A DNA stretch of 64,000 nt. It comes from Xanthostigma xanthostigma. Its lineage: Eukaryota; Arthropoda; Insecta; Raphidioptera; Raphidiidae. The stretch lies in NCBI GenBank assembly GCA_963575645.1, contig OY754467.1:25106501-25170500 (forward strand). The letters run 5' to 3'. Both the position numbers and the translations under genes were made by a program. Positions 9,576 to 20,559 of the stretch are shown here, one piece after another (the first letter of the stretch is position 1; each line of letters starts with the position of its first letter). Below the pieces are notes generated by a model. It was not told the origin of the DNA, ran no database searches, and worked only from the letters and a program-made list of their open reading frames with translations.

Positions 9576-11172
9576 CGAGAACCCCGGAATTATCCCGTTC
9601 GATTTAGGACAAACACGCCTATTTCAATATTACTATCATGTGGCCCACTACTACAACCTTTCCATTATTGAAACATATCTTAAAAAACTGCATAACAATG
9701 CCTTAATTATCTCTAAAGACAGCGATAAAGATTCATATGGCGAACAAATGTTTAATGAGAGGTTAGTTTTAGTACAAGAAATCCAAAAAACACAAATCCA
9801 CTTGTCAAATATCCTACTTAGACATACAAGAACCAAAAGAGGCCTTGTAAATATCCTAGGGTCAGCTGTTAAGTTTATTACAGGTAATTTGGACAACGAA
9901 GATGCAAAAAAATATGATAATGAAATAGCTATTCTTAAAAATAATCAACAAATGATAAGTTCAAACACCAATAGAAATTTTGCATTTAATAAAGAATTAA
10001 CTGATAAATATGAAAAATCTATAACTGCACTTACAAAAAACCAAATTAACCTAAAAGATGAAATTGAAAATAATATTCACACAAATCGTAAACTAATTAG
10101 GCTAATCGAAATATTATTTCAAACAAATGAAATTAAAACTAGATTGTATCTAATAAAGGAAATGTTAGACAACTTAGAAAATACAATCGTTTTTGCAAAA
10201 CAACAGATTTTGCACAACTCTCTGCTTTCACCCAAAGATTTTTTTAAAATATTAGCACACGTTAAATCAATGACCACAGAAAAAGATTTACCTTTTCCAA
10301 TAGACGATTTACATTCATATTATGATGTTACATCTGTTTTATCGTACATAAAAAATGATTGTATTTTCTTCATAATCAAAATACCTATAGTATCACCCGA
10401 AAAATTTACTATGTATAAAATTTTACCTGTACCTAACAATAACAATCAAATCCTGTATTTACAATCTTCACATATAGCGTTAAATAAACAACATTACTTT
10501 TTATTAAATGAACCATGTACTATTCATAACGAAATTTTATTATGTATGCAACTATTTCATTTAAATTCTGTCTCAAACGAATGTATACCTAACATTATTC
10601 TAAATTTTAAATCTCAAAATTGCAAAATGTTACCCGTAGAAGAAATAGATTTGCTAATAGAACCAATAGATCAGAGTCATTACATAATAATAACATCAAA
10701 TACTCGCAAATTCTCTTCAAATTGCGAAGATAATTTATTATTAAAAGGAAAAAATCTTTTAACGCTACCACAAGGTTGCTATATAAAAATCAACTCGATG
10801 TATTATTTAAATAATGAAAGTGAGATGAAAAAAATCCCGCTTTTAATACCAAATATACATATTTCTGAGAACTATTCCCTTACTAAATATAAGCCTATTC
10901 AATTAGAAGATATTCGGCTGAATGATCTTCATCAAATATCATTGAAAGCTCAGGAAAATATATCCGAACATTCCACTTTCGGTGGCATTATTATAAAATA
11001 TTCATCTTTTCCACTTTATATAATTATAATTATAGGAACTATTCTTGTAATCATACATGTAAAACGAACAACTCTTAAAAACAAATTTTGCAACAAACAA
11101 AAAAGTAATGATATCCAATTACAAATTATAACAGCAGAAACCCCAAATGTGAGTTTCCCGACAAATTCTTAA
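9525..11172 (+). CDS. env: Env glycoprotein (baculovirus F-like) of the errantivirus, second exon
   Basis: An ORF of about 549 codons, open from 9517 to the stop at 11170-11172. It lacks an early in-frame ATG (9640 is GTG), consistent with translation from spliced RNA whose first exon is 4510-4532. It would be the membrane-fusion protein. A furin-type site, RTKR, ends at 9840 and is followed by a glycine/valine-rich fusion-peptide-like segment and an acidic LDNEDAKKYD stretch, the pattern of baculovirus F and errantivirus Env. Coiled-coil-like helices follow to about 10220. The ectodomain has scattered cysteines. One transmembrane segment, rich in isoleucine, spans about 11014-11061, with a short basic and polar tail. 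No internal stop is seen, so the ORF appears intact. Confidence 0.88.
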
Positions 11173-11307
11173 GAATTGTTCGTTACCATAGATTTAAGTT
11201 AAAAAAAAAAAAAAAAACATGTATTTGTATCTTATAAAATATGTATCTTAATATTATGTACTTATTTGTTATGTTCAAAAGATTATCATTCCATGATAAC
11301 CTTCTGA

Positions 11308-11321
11308 CCCAAGGAGGGAGA
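11308..11321 (+). promoter_or_regulatory. polypurine tract
   Basis: A purine run, AAGGAGGGAGA, abuts the 3' LTR and would prime plus-strand DNA synthesis. An A-run of about 17 bases lies further upstream, near 11202-11218. Confidence 0.8.
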
Positions 11322-11611
11322 AGTTACGTAGCTATACTTATGGTCCACCATGTACGTCATGTTGGATCTTCATATTACGCATCCTGCATTACGTTGACTG
11401 TCTTTTGCAAAATCACGACTTCCCATGAGAAAGCAGTCGAGGTGTTAGGTATGGTAATATGATAAAAAGACCGGACTTCCACCTGCAAGGGGACAGTTGA
11501 TAATCTGAATGAATATCAGTATCAACTACATCCATTATAATAAATAAAAAAAAAATTACGTTTTTCACTAAAAGTGTTATTTTATTCAAAACCACTCGTT
11601 ACCACGTAACT
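11322..11611 (+). repeat. 3' LTR of the errantivirus
   Basis: 290 bp, matching the 5' LTR with one visible difference. It is followed by CGCG, the second copy of the target duplication, and then by the rest of the foldback arm. Confidence 0.95.
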
Positions 11612-11971
11612 CGCGGAAAAACCGGGCGCAAGAACTTTTGACAAAGAACTTGTAACTTTGGACGCTAATAACTTTTTTCCAGTACATTGGAGAGTTTTAC
11701 TTGATAGATATTCAACTAAAGAGTAAATCCTGATGAGTCCAACGACCCCAGAATGATTGCTGTGGGATTATTAGAACGCGAGATATGAGCAATTGAAGAA
11801 AAAAACAGAATCCAAGGTAGCGGCGGACGGCGCAGTTTGAAGAATGCTCAAATTCAGTGTTAAGGTCTCCATCGAAGACCCTTTCAAATGAGCGACAAAA
11901 GAAAAAAGGTATCTGAAATTTTTGGATCAAACCTAAAATATTTCTAAATGCACTGGACTACGTACAATGCA

Positions 11972-12541
11972 CCTTCAGCCGTTGGGTCCGATCATAGAAC
12001 AAAACCGTAGCAAAGCCAAAATATTACATTAGTCTACTTATAATAGAGTGAAGTGATAAAACTCATCAAAACAAATTCAATTTTGATGATTTTTTAAATG
12101 TTTGTTATATTACATTTTTTGAAATTTGTAACATTCCAGCTCAAAATTTTCATAATACTAGTTTTCCTTCCAAGTTTTCTTATATGCTCGCCGTTTTACA
12201 AATAATTATTCAACATTGCCTATATTTTGAATGCTTATTTAACATAAGTTATTGACCTAACGATTCTAAAATTTATAGCCTTCCAAGTTTAATATTTTCC
12301 ATTCTAGAGCAGTGTTTTTCTTTGATATTCACTGTTAGTGTTGATCGTTTATAATGTTAAAATATTTATTCTATCTGAATGAAATTTTGAACGATTATTC
12401 AATAAATTTTTTTCACAATAACAAAACTTCGTGAACGTTATTTTTTATTATTAATTTTGTTGTGTAGCATGCTTACCTCCAAATTATTCTGTATGCGCGT
12501 CTCCTATATAAGATAAGAAACGTTTGCTGTTTTTCAAATAT
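11972..12541. other. no gene seen
   Basis: AT-rich sequence just outside the foldback element. No ORF or repeat unit was recognised. Confidence 0.4.
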
Positions 12542-12934
12542 TTATTCAATCTTGACTAAATTTTGTGTGCTTATTTGAGACATATTGATCTTACTATATG
12601 GAAAGGTTAAGCCTTTTAAACTTTTTGTTTTCATTTTTTGCTGTAAAATATTTTCTATTTTATGAGAGGGAGGGATTTTGTAAAGACTTTTGCATCCACA
12701 AGCACCCAAAACTTCAGGTTCGTCACCGCCATACAAGATATGTTTGCGAAGCAAGTTAAAACTATAACCGCGTGTCAAATCATGAAATGAGCGATTACAG
12801 TGAGTTTGGACTTTGCATGCATAATGCGACCCTATATAAGCACCGTCTTTTATATTACGCTGACATGCCGGAATAGCTTTTATATTTTCTAACAATGACG
12901 ATTTGGCTCCTCCAAGAACAACAATTTCATTCAT
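12542..12934 (-). CDS. hypothetical 130-residue cysteine-containing protein
   Basis: I do not recognise this ORF. It runs from an ATG at 12934 to a stop at 12542 and is long for such AT-rich surroundings. The middle third is rich in Cys and His (for example ACQ, YACK, THCNRSFH, GACGC), which could bind metal. The last 40 residues are basic. No neighbour gives context. It could be part of a decayed transposon gene, an exon fragment or chance. No intron signals or polyadenylation context stood out. Confidence 0.25.
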   Translation of the reverse strand: MNEIVVLGGAKSSLLENIKAIPACQRNIKDGAYIGSHYACKVQTHCNRSFHDLTRGYSFNLLRKHILYGGDEPEVLGACGCKSLYKIPPSHKIENILQQKMKTKSLKGLTFPYSKINMSQISTQNLVKIE

Positions 12935-15350
12935 TATAATTAATTTATCATTATTATCATTAATTTATCATTATTCTTCTAAAGCGTATAAAGTCCGGAG
13001 GAAAAACTGCTCTAGTATGAAATTAAAGATCTTGTGTCTAAAGTAAATCCAGGCTTCTAAATTGTTGTAGAATCAATCCATTTCATTTTTTTTTAATTTT
13101 CTCATTTAAAAAATATTTAATTCAAATATTTCAAAAAAAAAGAAGAAAAGCACCCAAAAATATTAAAAAGTTTTAGTAATTTTCAAAGGGATATTAAAAA
13201 AAACTAACTCAATCGACTGGATAGTCATTCTAATATTCCCTTAGGCTCAGGTCATATAAACCGGAGAACCTCATTTTTTCCAATACGGTAATAATATAAT
13301 ATATAATAAATAATAATATAGTAAAAGCTTTTTTCTAAATACAACAATTTTAAAACCGTTCATGGTTTTGAGTAGATTTCAGAGTCAGTTTTTTTTTAAT
13401 TTGAAGCCGTGTAAATCAAATGGAAATATGTGTAAACCCACTATTTGATATAACTTGAATCCAAAGTCATTTTAATGGAGAAAATTTACATGTAAAGTCA
13501 CTATGTTGATTAAAATCAAACACACCGTATAACTAATACAGCTATGGACGATAAGTAAGGTTTATTATTGTGCTTTAGGCTTAATATTTTTACGTAATAA
13601 TAATCTTCTCAAAAATTAAAATGTTAATTTCTTTTACATAAATGAGATATTTATCTGTTTATTTCGTTCTCTTGATGCCTTCTTTATTATTAGATGTAAT
13701 TATCAGCTATTTGCTTCTTGTCAAGTAACTAAAACGCGCTAAATAATTTTTCACATCTGTGAACTTGTTTTTTTAAAGAAATGTATTATTCAGTCAAATT
13801 TTCTCTTTGCTGTAAACAGAAAAAAATATTGCACCGAAAGAACGCGCACGCACGGGATAAATTAACATATTTATGGAATGCAGCATAAAGTCTTTTTTTT
13901 ATTTTTAGAAATATTAAATTGTTAAAGACTTATATAATAATTAATTAAATTAATGTGTATAAGAACTGTAATTTTATTCATATTTTTATTTTATTTAAAA
14001 TAACCTACTATAAAAAACCGCCTGCTAATTATAACATTACACTTTCGCATATAAATCGATGATGTCGCTATTAAACCAGTTAAATTTCAAAAAAGTAAAC
14101 AAAAACCTATATCAGTGCGGTGGACCTGTACCATTATGATTTTTATCTGAAAACAGTGTTCGAAAACCATTAAAAATATCTTCGATGCTATATGGTGTTT
14201 TTAAAATATAAAAAAATATGAATCTATGCTAATTCTAGTATCTACAATCTATTCAGTTGCAGTACGTAGAACATAATGTTTGTGTTATTTCGCTCTTAAT
14301 GAAGATGAACCAAATGATAAATGTTAACGTTTGTAAAACATGAGAAAATGGTTGCGTTTTTTGACCAGCGATTTAACATTGTAATTTTCAAAGTTCTCTG
14401 TAAACTATGCTGCATATCAAAAATATTTGAAATTAATAAAATATTTTATATTTAACATTACTATTAAGTATATATTCGTAGATGTTTATCTTATATTAAA
14501 ATTTTTTTTAATTCATTTTTTAAAATACTATTCTTTGTTTTTTTTTCAATAACATGCCGGAAAATGAATATAAAATTGGTTATTCATTTTCTAGTGTATT
14601 ATGTTAAGAATGCGATTACATCGTGGGTTGCTGTTGATGATGATAAAAACAAATCTCCTATATAATTTATAGTTTATTGTTACATGTAATCGCAATCTAA
14701 TGCTCGCTTTCTGATGCAACATTGAAAGAGGTTTAATTTGATATAAAAATGCTTTAAGCATTATATTTTAAAATGATTTCCATGGTTACATCAGTGTTTA
14801 AAGTACCAGAAACCAAGCATAAGAGGCCGGCCCACGGATTGCTTGAGCAATTTATCGTCGAACAAAATACAAGATTTATTTATGCAGTCACTGTCAACTG
14901 CTCGAGCAGTCACTGTCACTCAACCGCTCGAGATACTCGCTCTAATTCTTTTACAATATGGATTTTGAGGAGTAAACGCAGACGCAGACGACGTAAAAAC
15001 AAAAAAAAATCTCAGTTCAGCCAACTTCAAAATTAAGTGAACAACATAGACAAATTTTATTACTTGTTCATTAAACTAAGAAGTGAAGAAGAAACATTTT
15101 TCGATTATTTTAGGATGTGTACCTATATTATTGCGATTTTAGAAACTGTGCAATATATATTTAAAAATAAAATTAAATGCCATCATCCATTTTGTTGAAA
15201 AACAAATGTCACAGAAAATACAATGGTATATTTTTTTAGATGCTGAATAGACAATTAGTGCCTCCTTGTTCTGTGTCGCGTTTTTTAGATAACCATGTTC
15301 ACGGGTAATTCGTACATGTGTTACAACTACTCGACTACATTGTGACAATG
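12935..15350. other. AT-rich non-coding DNA
   Basis: About 2.4 kb without a supportable gene. The ORF at 14773-15036 ends in an arginine/lysine run and has no recognisable domain. Short repeated CTCGAGCAG-like and CTGTCA blocks occur near 14890-14940. Confidence 0.4.
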
Positions 15351-15557
15351 CCGGCCCTGTTCATAATTATTTTATACTATTATACAGTTATTTTATATTT
15401 TATAATTATAATTTTACTCGCTTGAGATTTTAGGTAGGTATTTCACGAAGATCGTTCTTGGACTATTGTGACAGTGCCGGGCGTCCATTACATAATAATT
15501 ATCAATAAATTATAAAATAGCTACATAATACTATAAAATAATTATGAACAGGGCCGG
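15351..15557. repeat. 207-bp MITE with ~30-bp terminal inverted repeats
   Basis: CCGGCCCTGTTCATAATTAT... at 15351-15380 is the reverse complement of 15528-15557 with one mismatch. The interior is AT-rich and includes a segment (TTTGAGATTTTAGGTATTTC-like, about 15422-15475) that also occurs at about 44090-44130 in the SLO2 intron. No ORF. Confidence 0.7.
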
Positions 15558-15788
15558 TCGCAACATGACGAAATTTCGCCATGCTGCTGATTGCTCGGTG
15601 CAATCGTGAATAGTCAGGGCGTTCCTGTGTGCTATGTAGGTCAGTAACGTATCAGGCTTCTTGATCCTCCGACAAAAAAACCCCGACAAAATATCCCCGA
15701 CAAAATATACCTGGACAAAATATTCCCAAAAAAAATATCCCCGGACAAAATACCCTCGTGACAAAAGATCCCCGACAATTTATCCTCG

Positions 15789-16690
15789 TATGCGAATTGT
15801 CTCGCAGTGAAACGGGAAGGGGCAAATGTGGAGTTTTTAAAAAAACAATCCCGGGAGAACGATAAACAGGTATGCAAATTGTCTCGCAGTGAAACAGGAA
15901 GGGGCAAATGTGGAGTTTTTAAAAAAACAATTCCGGGGAGAACGATAAAGGGGTATGCGAATTGTCTCGCAGTGAAACGGGAAGGGACAAATGTGGAGTT
16001 TTTAAAAAAACAATTCCGAGGAGAACGATAAAGGGGTATGCGAATTGTCTCGCAGTGAAACGGGAAGGGGCAAATGTGGAGTTTTTAAAAAAAATTCCGA
16101 GGAGAACGATAAACGGGTATGCGAATTGTCTCGCAGTGAAACGGGAAGGGGCAAATGTGGAGTTTTTAAAAAAACAATTCCGAGGAGAACGATAAAGGGG
16201 TATGCGAATTGTCTCGCAGTGAAACGGGAAGGGGCAAATGTGGAGTTTTTAAAAAAACAATTCCGGGGAGAACGATAAACGGGTATGCGAATTGTCTCGC
16301 AGTGAAACGGGAAGGGGCAAATGTGGAGTTTTTAAAAAAACAATTCCGGGGAGAACGATAAAGGGGTATGCGAATTGTCTCGCAGTGAAACGGGAAGGGG
16401 CAATGTGGAGTTTTTAAAAAACAATTCAGGGAGAACGATAAACGGGTATGCGATTTGTCTCGAAGTGAAACGGGAAGGGGCAAATGTGGAGTTTTAAAAA
16501 AAAGAATTCCGAGGAGAACGATAAACGGGTATGCAAATTGTCTCGCAGTGAAACGGGAAGGGGCAAATGTGGAGTTTTAAAAAAACAATTCCGGGGAGAA
16601 CGATAAACGGGTACCTATGCGAATTGTCTCGAAGTGAAACGGGAAGGGGCAAATGTAGAGTTTTTAAAAAAACAATTCCGGGGTCAACGA
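15789..16690 (+). repeat. tandem array, 11 copies of ~83 bp
   Basis: The unit contains TGTCTCGCAGTGAAACGGGA and GGCAAATGTGGAGTTTTT. Starts of CTCGCAGTGA lie at about 15801, 15883, 15966, 16049, 16130, 16213, 16296, 16379, 16459, 16540 and 16629. Copies are highly similar. Apparent ORFs of 74-105 residues here are repeats of the unit in several frames, not genes. Confidence 0.95.
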
Positions 16691-16865
16691 TGACGGGGTG
16701 GATAGTATTTAAACGAGTGACTGTAAATTACAATTTTGGGTGACAAAAATAATCAATTTGGGTTACTGTATTACTAAGTGAGCGACTGACTGCGCGTGAC
16801 GAAAAATCAACAGAACAGCAACTTACAAACATCTGTTTGAGTTACTTAAAATACAAAATGGGAAG
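16691..16865 (+). repeat. dispersed repeat, matches 22430-22615 inverted
   Basis: The stretch with GTGACTGTAAATTACA, GGGTGACAAAAATAATCAA and GACTGACTGCGCGTGACG recurs as reverse complement near 22430-22615. Confidence 0.75.
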
Positions 16866-17017
16866 CTTCATAATATTTGATTTTATTTGTAAATTAATGT
16901 TTATTTGGTATCAATTGTCGGGGATGTTTTGTCACAGGGGCAATATGTCCGGGGATATTTTGTCCGGGGATATTTTGTCGGGTATATTTCGTCGGGGATT
17001 TATTGTCGGAGGATCAA

Positions 17018-17344
17018 TTATCATGGAACCGGTCAGTAAAATATTATTTTCTGTGGAGTTGTAGTTCATCTAGTAGTTGCATGAAGCTGTCAGTTTTCGA
17101 CTGCTTGAAGCAGTCCGTGTGCGATCGGCCTCAGACTCTTTGTAACCGATGTTTGCCTTTATATTTATATTTTTTATTAGAAATAGATTGCAAAATTATT
17201 AGTGCGCTGCATTCTTGCATATAACCTTTACAAATTTTTCAAGTGTTACACTTGATTGATTGTTACGCACTCTTCCTGATTATAATATTTCAGAATATTC
17301 TCAAAAATTATTGCTTTTTGTAAATATGATTATTCTTGATATTG
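17018..17344. other. no gene seen
   Basis: Non-coding. A short imperfect hairpin around CGACTGCTTGAAGCAGTC (17098-17115) is the only structure noticed. Confidence 0.35.
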
Positions 17345-17710
17345 AACTAATAGATCGGGAGCTACTGAACTTTTTGAAAGCTGATTTCGAAATAAAAATG
17401 GCATACTTTATACTGTAATTTAATCAGTCTAAAAAACTAAAATTACATTTTGTGTCACTGTGTCATCAACCCCTAAATTTGTCAAAAACTATTTAAAAAA
17501 ACTGAAAAAGAAAAATAATTTTTTGTTTGGTGTGTCTATACCAATATAGCACAGAGGCAGTGCTATAGCTCATAACTAAGGGGTGGCTCCCCTAACATGC
17601 GCAATGAGATTATAAATTAAAATTTACTTTGGCAAAGTTTAGATGCTAACAGTTTTCCAGTGTTTTAATTACAACTTTTCTAGTCTACATTTAACCAGTC
17701 GGAGTATATT
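17345..17710 (+). repeat. dispersed repeat, inverted partner at 29560-29965
   Basis: Contains ATAGCACAGAGGCAGTGCTA and flanks that return as reverse complement at 29560-29965 with moderate divergence. No coding potential. Confidence 0.65.
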
Positions 17711-17719
17711 ATGCGCAAG

Positions 17720-17935
17720 TAATTCAAAAATTACAAGGCGCGAAATTTTACATAATATACCATGGAGTTATGTTTGAAAATCGGTATATATTTTTAACGA
17801 CACTTGCAGCTTAATAATATAATTTAATTGACTTAATCCGATAAAAAAATAACAGTTGAAAATATTGAAACACAGAAAGGAAAAAATCATTTTAATAATT
17901 TCATGGTTCTCTACATGTTATCACGTCATGTAAAA
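17720..17935 (+). repeat. dispersed repeat R2
   Basis: A unit with GCGCAAGTAATTCAA, AATTACAAGGCGCGAAATTT, TTTAACGACACTTTGAGCTT and GAAAATATTGAAACACA. Other copies lie at 18330-18500, 18860-18985, 49085-49260 (same strand) and 24920-25190 (reverse). Confidence 0.8.
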
Positions 17936-17964
17936 ATTAAACAAAGAATGCTTGTCAACTACCT

Positions 17965-18310
17965 AACTAACATCTTTTGCGCATGCGCCGATTTTCCCCA
18001 AATAAAATTACATAACTCTTGTAGAAATAGATTGAATAATAAACCGTTATGAAAAGTATAACATCATTATATAAAAACAACTTTATAACATATATCTCTT
18101 CTGCGCATGCGCCGACTTTCCCTCAAAAACTTTAACAAAACTTTCTTGTAAAATCATTATAAAAAGTACACCACTATTATGTAAAAAAAAAAACAACGAT
18201 ACCATATATCTCGTTTGCGCATGTGCCAATTTTCCCCAAAAAATTACAAAACTCGTAAAAATAGAAAGTATAATAAACCGATATGAAAAGTACACCATTA
18301 TTATACAAAA
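17965..18310 (+). repeat. three tandem units with GCGCATGCGC cores
   Basis: Units of about 104-134 bp, each with TATCTCTTTTGCGCATGCGC followed by CGATTTTCCCC and an AT-rich tail with ATAATAAACCG. Cores lie at about 17979, 18113 and 18217 (the last is mutated). The same unit is arrayed at 49405-49810 and 50580-50740. Confidence 0.8.
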
Positions 18311-18329
18311 AACTAGTGGGTGTATATGC

Positions 18330-19192
18330 GCAAGTAATTCAAGAATTACAAGGCGCGAAATTTTATATAATATATCCCGGCGTTATATTTGAAAATCGGT
18401 GTATATTTTTAACGACACTTTGAGCTTAATAATATAATTTAATTAACTTAATCTGAGAAATAAAATAACAGTTGAAAATATTGAAACACAAAGTAAAAAA
18501 ATCATTTTAATAAGTTATTAATTAGGTTCATAATTATAAAAGCGTTAGCTGTAAACTCTACGATCATTTATTAGTCACAACTAACTTTTCTATAATTATG
18601 ACCTAAATTATTAAATTTGTTTGTCATTTTTAGTACATTTCAATATAAGCTTTCTTTTTATTAGTATTTTATTTTTCATGTTTTTAGTCTTAAAACTTGA
18701 AACTTTTATGTGGACAAATAGAAAAATAAATATGTTACGAGAACACATTACAGAACGGAAACTTCTAATTGGACAAGTAGAAAAAAAAATATGTGTTACG
18801 AGAACGCATTACAGAAGTGAAACTTCTATATGGACCAGTGGAAATCAGTGTAAGTATATGCGTAAGTAATTCAAGAATTACAATCGGTGTGTATTTTTAA
18901 CGAAACTTTGAGCTTAATAATCTAATTTAATTAACTTAATCTAAGATAAAAATAGCAATTGAAAATGTCGAAACACAGAAAGGAAAAAAATCATTTTAAT
19001 AATTTATTAATAATTTGGGTTTATAATTACAAAAGCGTTAGCTTTAAACACTATGATCGTTTATTAATCACAACTAACTTTTTTATAATTATGACCCTAA
19101 ATTACATTTCCTTTTTGGTACATTTCAATAAAAGCTTTCTTTTTATTAGTATTTTATTTTTCGTGTTTTTTGTCTTTCAAAATTTTAACTAA
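18330..19192 (+). repeat. composite of R2 copies, hairpin MITEs and two 62-bp units
   Basis: R2 segments at 18330-18500 and 18860-18985. Hairpin MITE copies lie at about 18515-18615 and 19005-19105; each has a TTAGGTTCATAATTATAAAA arm facing its complement. Two units of the GAGAACGCATTACAGAAGTG tandem repeat lie at 18735-18845. The ORF at 18621-18869 crosses these and is not a gene. Confidence 0.7.
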
Positions 19193-19530
19193 TACCTATA
19201 ACATTAATTTATAAAAATTATTTGATTATTTTACACAAGATGGTTGTGAAGGAAAAGGTATACCGTAATTTTGGGGCGTCCGCCATATTAGATATATACA
19301 CTGTCACCAGACTTATACATGTGTGTGTAATTAGTTAGATAGATCTAGTCGAAAAAATTTCAGGAAATTGGACGACAGGGCCTTTTCAACTAATAAATAA
19401 TAATATTGACATTTGACATATAATAACAAAGAAAATAAAATTTGTGTGAACGCGTGCGGTAACGCGGGTAACGGTTACTACTAAACACTATGATATTTAC
19501 TATTGGTTTTCTATATGTATAATGTATATA
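19193..19530. other. non-coding, short repeat echoes
   Basis: AGGGTTGTGAAG/GGGGCGTCCGCCATATT-like sequence here is the reverse of the unit found at 34150-34370. No gene seen. Confidence 0.4.
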
Positions 19531-19976
19531 GCCCGGTCAAATTAGCATAAAAAATAGGGGTACCCTTGCATAAATTCACAACAAGCTGAAAATTTACAGG
19601 CACGTAAGGGATACCACTCTAATGAAATCCTGAAAAGTCCCCATTGATCCCGTGTGTGCAAAAAAATTTATTCAAGGTCAAAGGTCGCAAAAATGGGTTT
19701 TTTTATTTATTTGGCCAAACGGTCAGTTTTACGATAAAAATAGCTCAGACTAAAATTGTAGAACATGTTATTATCTACTAAAATTGTCCTTATACTTTTT
19801 TCTTTAAGATTTACCATTTCTGAGAAAAAGTCATTCGAAAGTTAGCTGGAGCTGTATTCTCCATAAAATGCACAATTTTTCACGCCACCTATAAGGTAGT
19901 GTACGAGCTACGTTTTTTGTAACGAAGTTTCCCCGGTAGGCATACTCCACGATCTGTTTTAGTGGTAAATCAGGTC

Positions 19977-20513
19977 TTATTGAGCTTCTTCTGCTTCTTC
20001 ATTTCTACTTCCATAATTATCTTCTTCTCCTTCTTTTTCCTCTGCATCCTCCTGAGTTGATGTAAATTGTTGTAGCAGCGATACATCATCTGTTTCGTCG
20101 TTGATGTTGGTATCTTCTTCTGTTGAAAGTTCGACGTTTGAACACGACTGGCCTTGACAACTGATGCATGTTGTTGAACAAAATAAGCCCACTTTTTTGC
20201 AGCTGCATTTTGAACTACACCCCTTCTTACAATTGCAAAAAATGGTGTTAAGGAGCTTCTCTGGTGCAGGCGGAAGTAGAGTATGGATTGGCTCCAGTAC
20301 ATTGTCAATTAGCTTCCAACCCCATTCTTCTGGATCCAGTGCATTGCCAAGCCACACTTGAACCTGGTAATACACTCGATAGAAATGTTGCTGAGCAGAA
20401 GCTGAGGTTGGAGGAAGACAATCTAATTGCACACGTTTTTTATTACGTGATCGTTTAGCAAAGGATAAGTAACGATACTTATCAATGCAGGTGATTTTTT
20501 TTGCAATACTCGA
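19977..20513 (-). pseudogene. CXC (tesmin/TSO1-like) transposon protein, C-terminal fragment
   Basis: The open frame runs from 20513 down to the stop at 19977-19979; the first ATG is at 20432 (151 residues from there). The pre-ATG residues continue the same domain, so the true start is lost and this is a C-terminal remnant. Counting from the ATG, residues 15-40 hold the YYQVQVWLG...EEWGW block. Residues 53-60 are LPPAPEKL. Residues 66-97 hold a cysteine cluster (CNCKKGCSSKCSCKK then three CxxC-like pairs) typical of CXC DNA-binding repeats. The tail is strongly acidic. Its relative at 23800-24427 shares all these blocks in the same order. Such proteins recur in insect genomes as multi-copy mobile-element genes. 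Their role is not established. Confidence 0.65.
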
Positions 20514-20559
20514 TTAGACAATTGAACAGCAGACAGATGTTGCTCAAGGCCACGTGGTC

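Larger units (their letters stand above)
3768..11611 (+). mobile_element. errantivirus-type Ty3/gypsy endogenous retrovirus
   Basis: A 7,844-bp element with two 290-bp LTRs, a tRNA-type primer site, gag, pol (protease, RT, RNase H, integrase), env and a polypurine tract. The two LTRs differ at one position that I can see (T near 3801, C near 11355), so insertion is recent. Both flanks are CGCG. The opposite arm of the host palindrome (near 2615-2630) shows the uninterrupted site with one CGCG, which proves a 4-bp duplication. Gene order, LTR ends (AGTTAC...GTAACT) and the tRNA-Ser-like primer site place it near the 17.6/297/ZAM group. The pol 3' end carries a frameshift, so the copy is nearly but not fully intact. 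Confidence 0.95.
2275..11971. repeat. large foldback (inverted-repeat) element, split by the errantivirus
   Basis: The left arm (2275 to about 3090) is the reverse complement of the right arm, which runs from about 3178 to 3767 and resumes at 11612-11971 beyond the inserted retrovirus. The turn lies near 3133. Without the insertion the element is about 1.85 kb. Poly-C (about 2876-2884) and poly-G (about 3390-3400) runs face each other, and the right arm has about 110 extra bases near 3575-3690. No transposase is visible. The outermost part (2275-2420 against 11830-11971) is more diverged than the inner part. The short ORFs inside follow the symmetry and are not convincing genes. Confidence 0.8.
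15661..17017. mobile_element. non-autonomous DNA element with compound TIRs
   Basis: A 15-bp perfect inverted repeat, TTGATCCTCCGACAA (15661-15675) and its complement (17003-17017), bounds 1,357 bp. Inside each end, short direct repeats of GACAAAATATCCCC type run for about 100 bp and are inverted between the ends (15675-15790, 16910-17000). The centre is an 83-bp tandem array. There is no transposase, so the superfamily is unclear. Confidence 0.65.

Noticed and set aside
9640..9642. Start of env at 9640
   Set aside because: The codon is GTG and the frame is open well upstream with sensible Env sequence, so a spliced start fits better.
14773..15036. 87-residue ORF with an Arg run
   Set aside because: Low-complexity basic tail and no similarity that I can recognise; likely chance.
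15807..16483. Several overlapping ORFs of 74-105 residues
   Set aside because: They are translations of the 83-bp tandem unit in different frames and strands.
15789..16690. CRISPR-like regular array
   Set aside because: Units are tandem without unique spacers, and the genome is eukaryotic.
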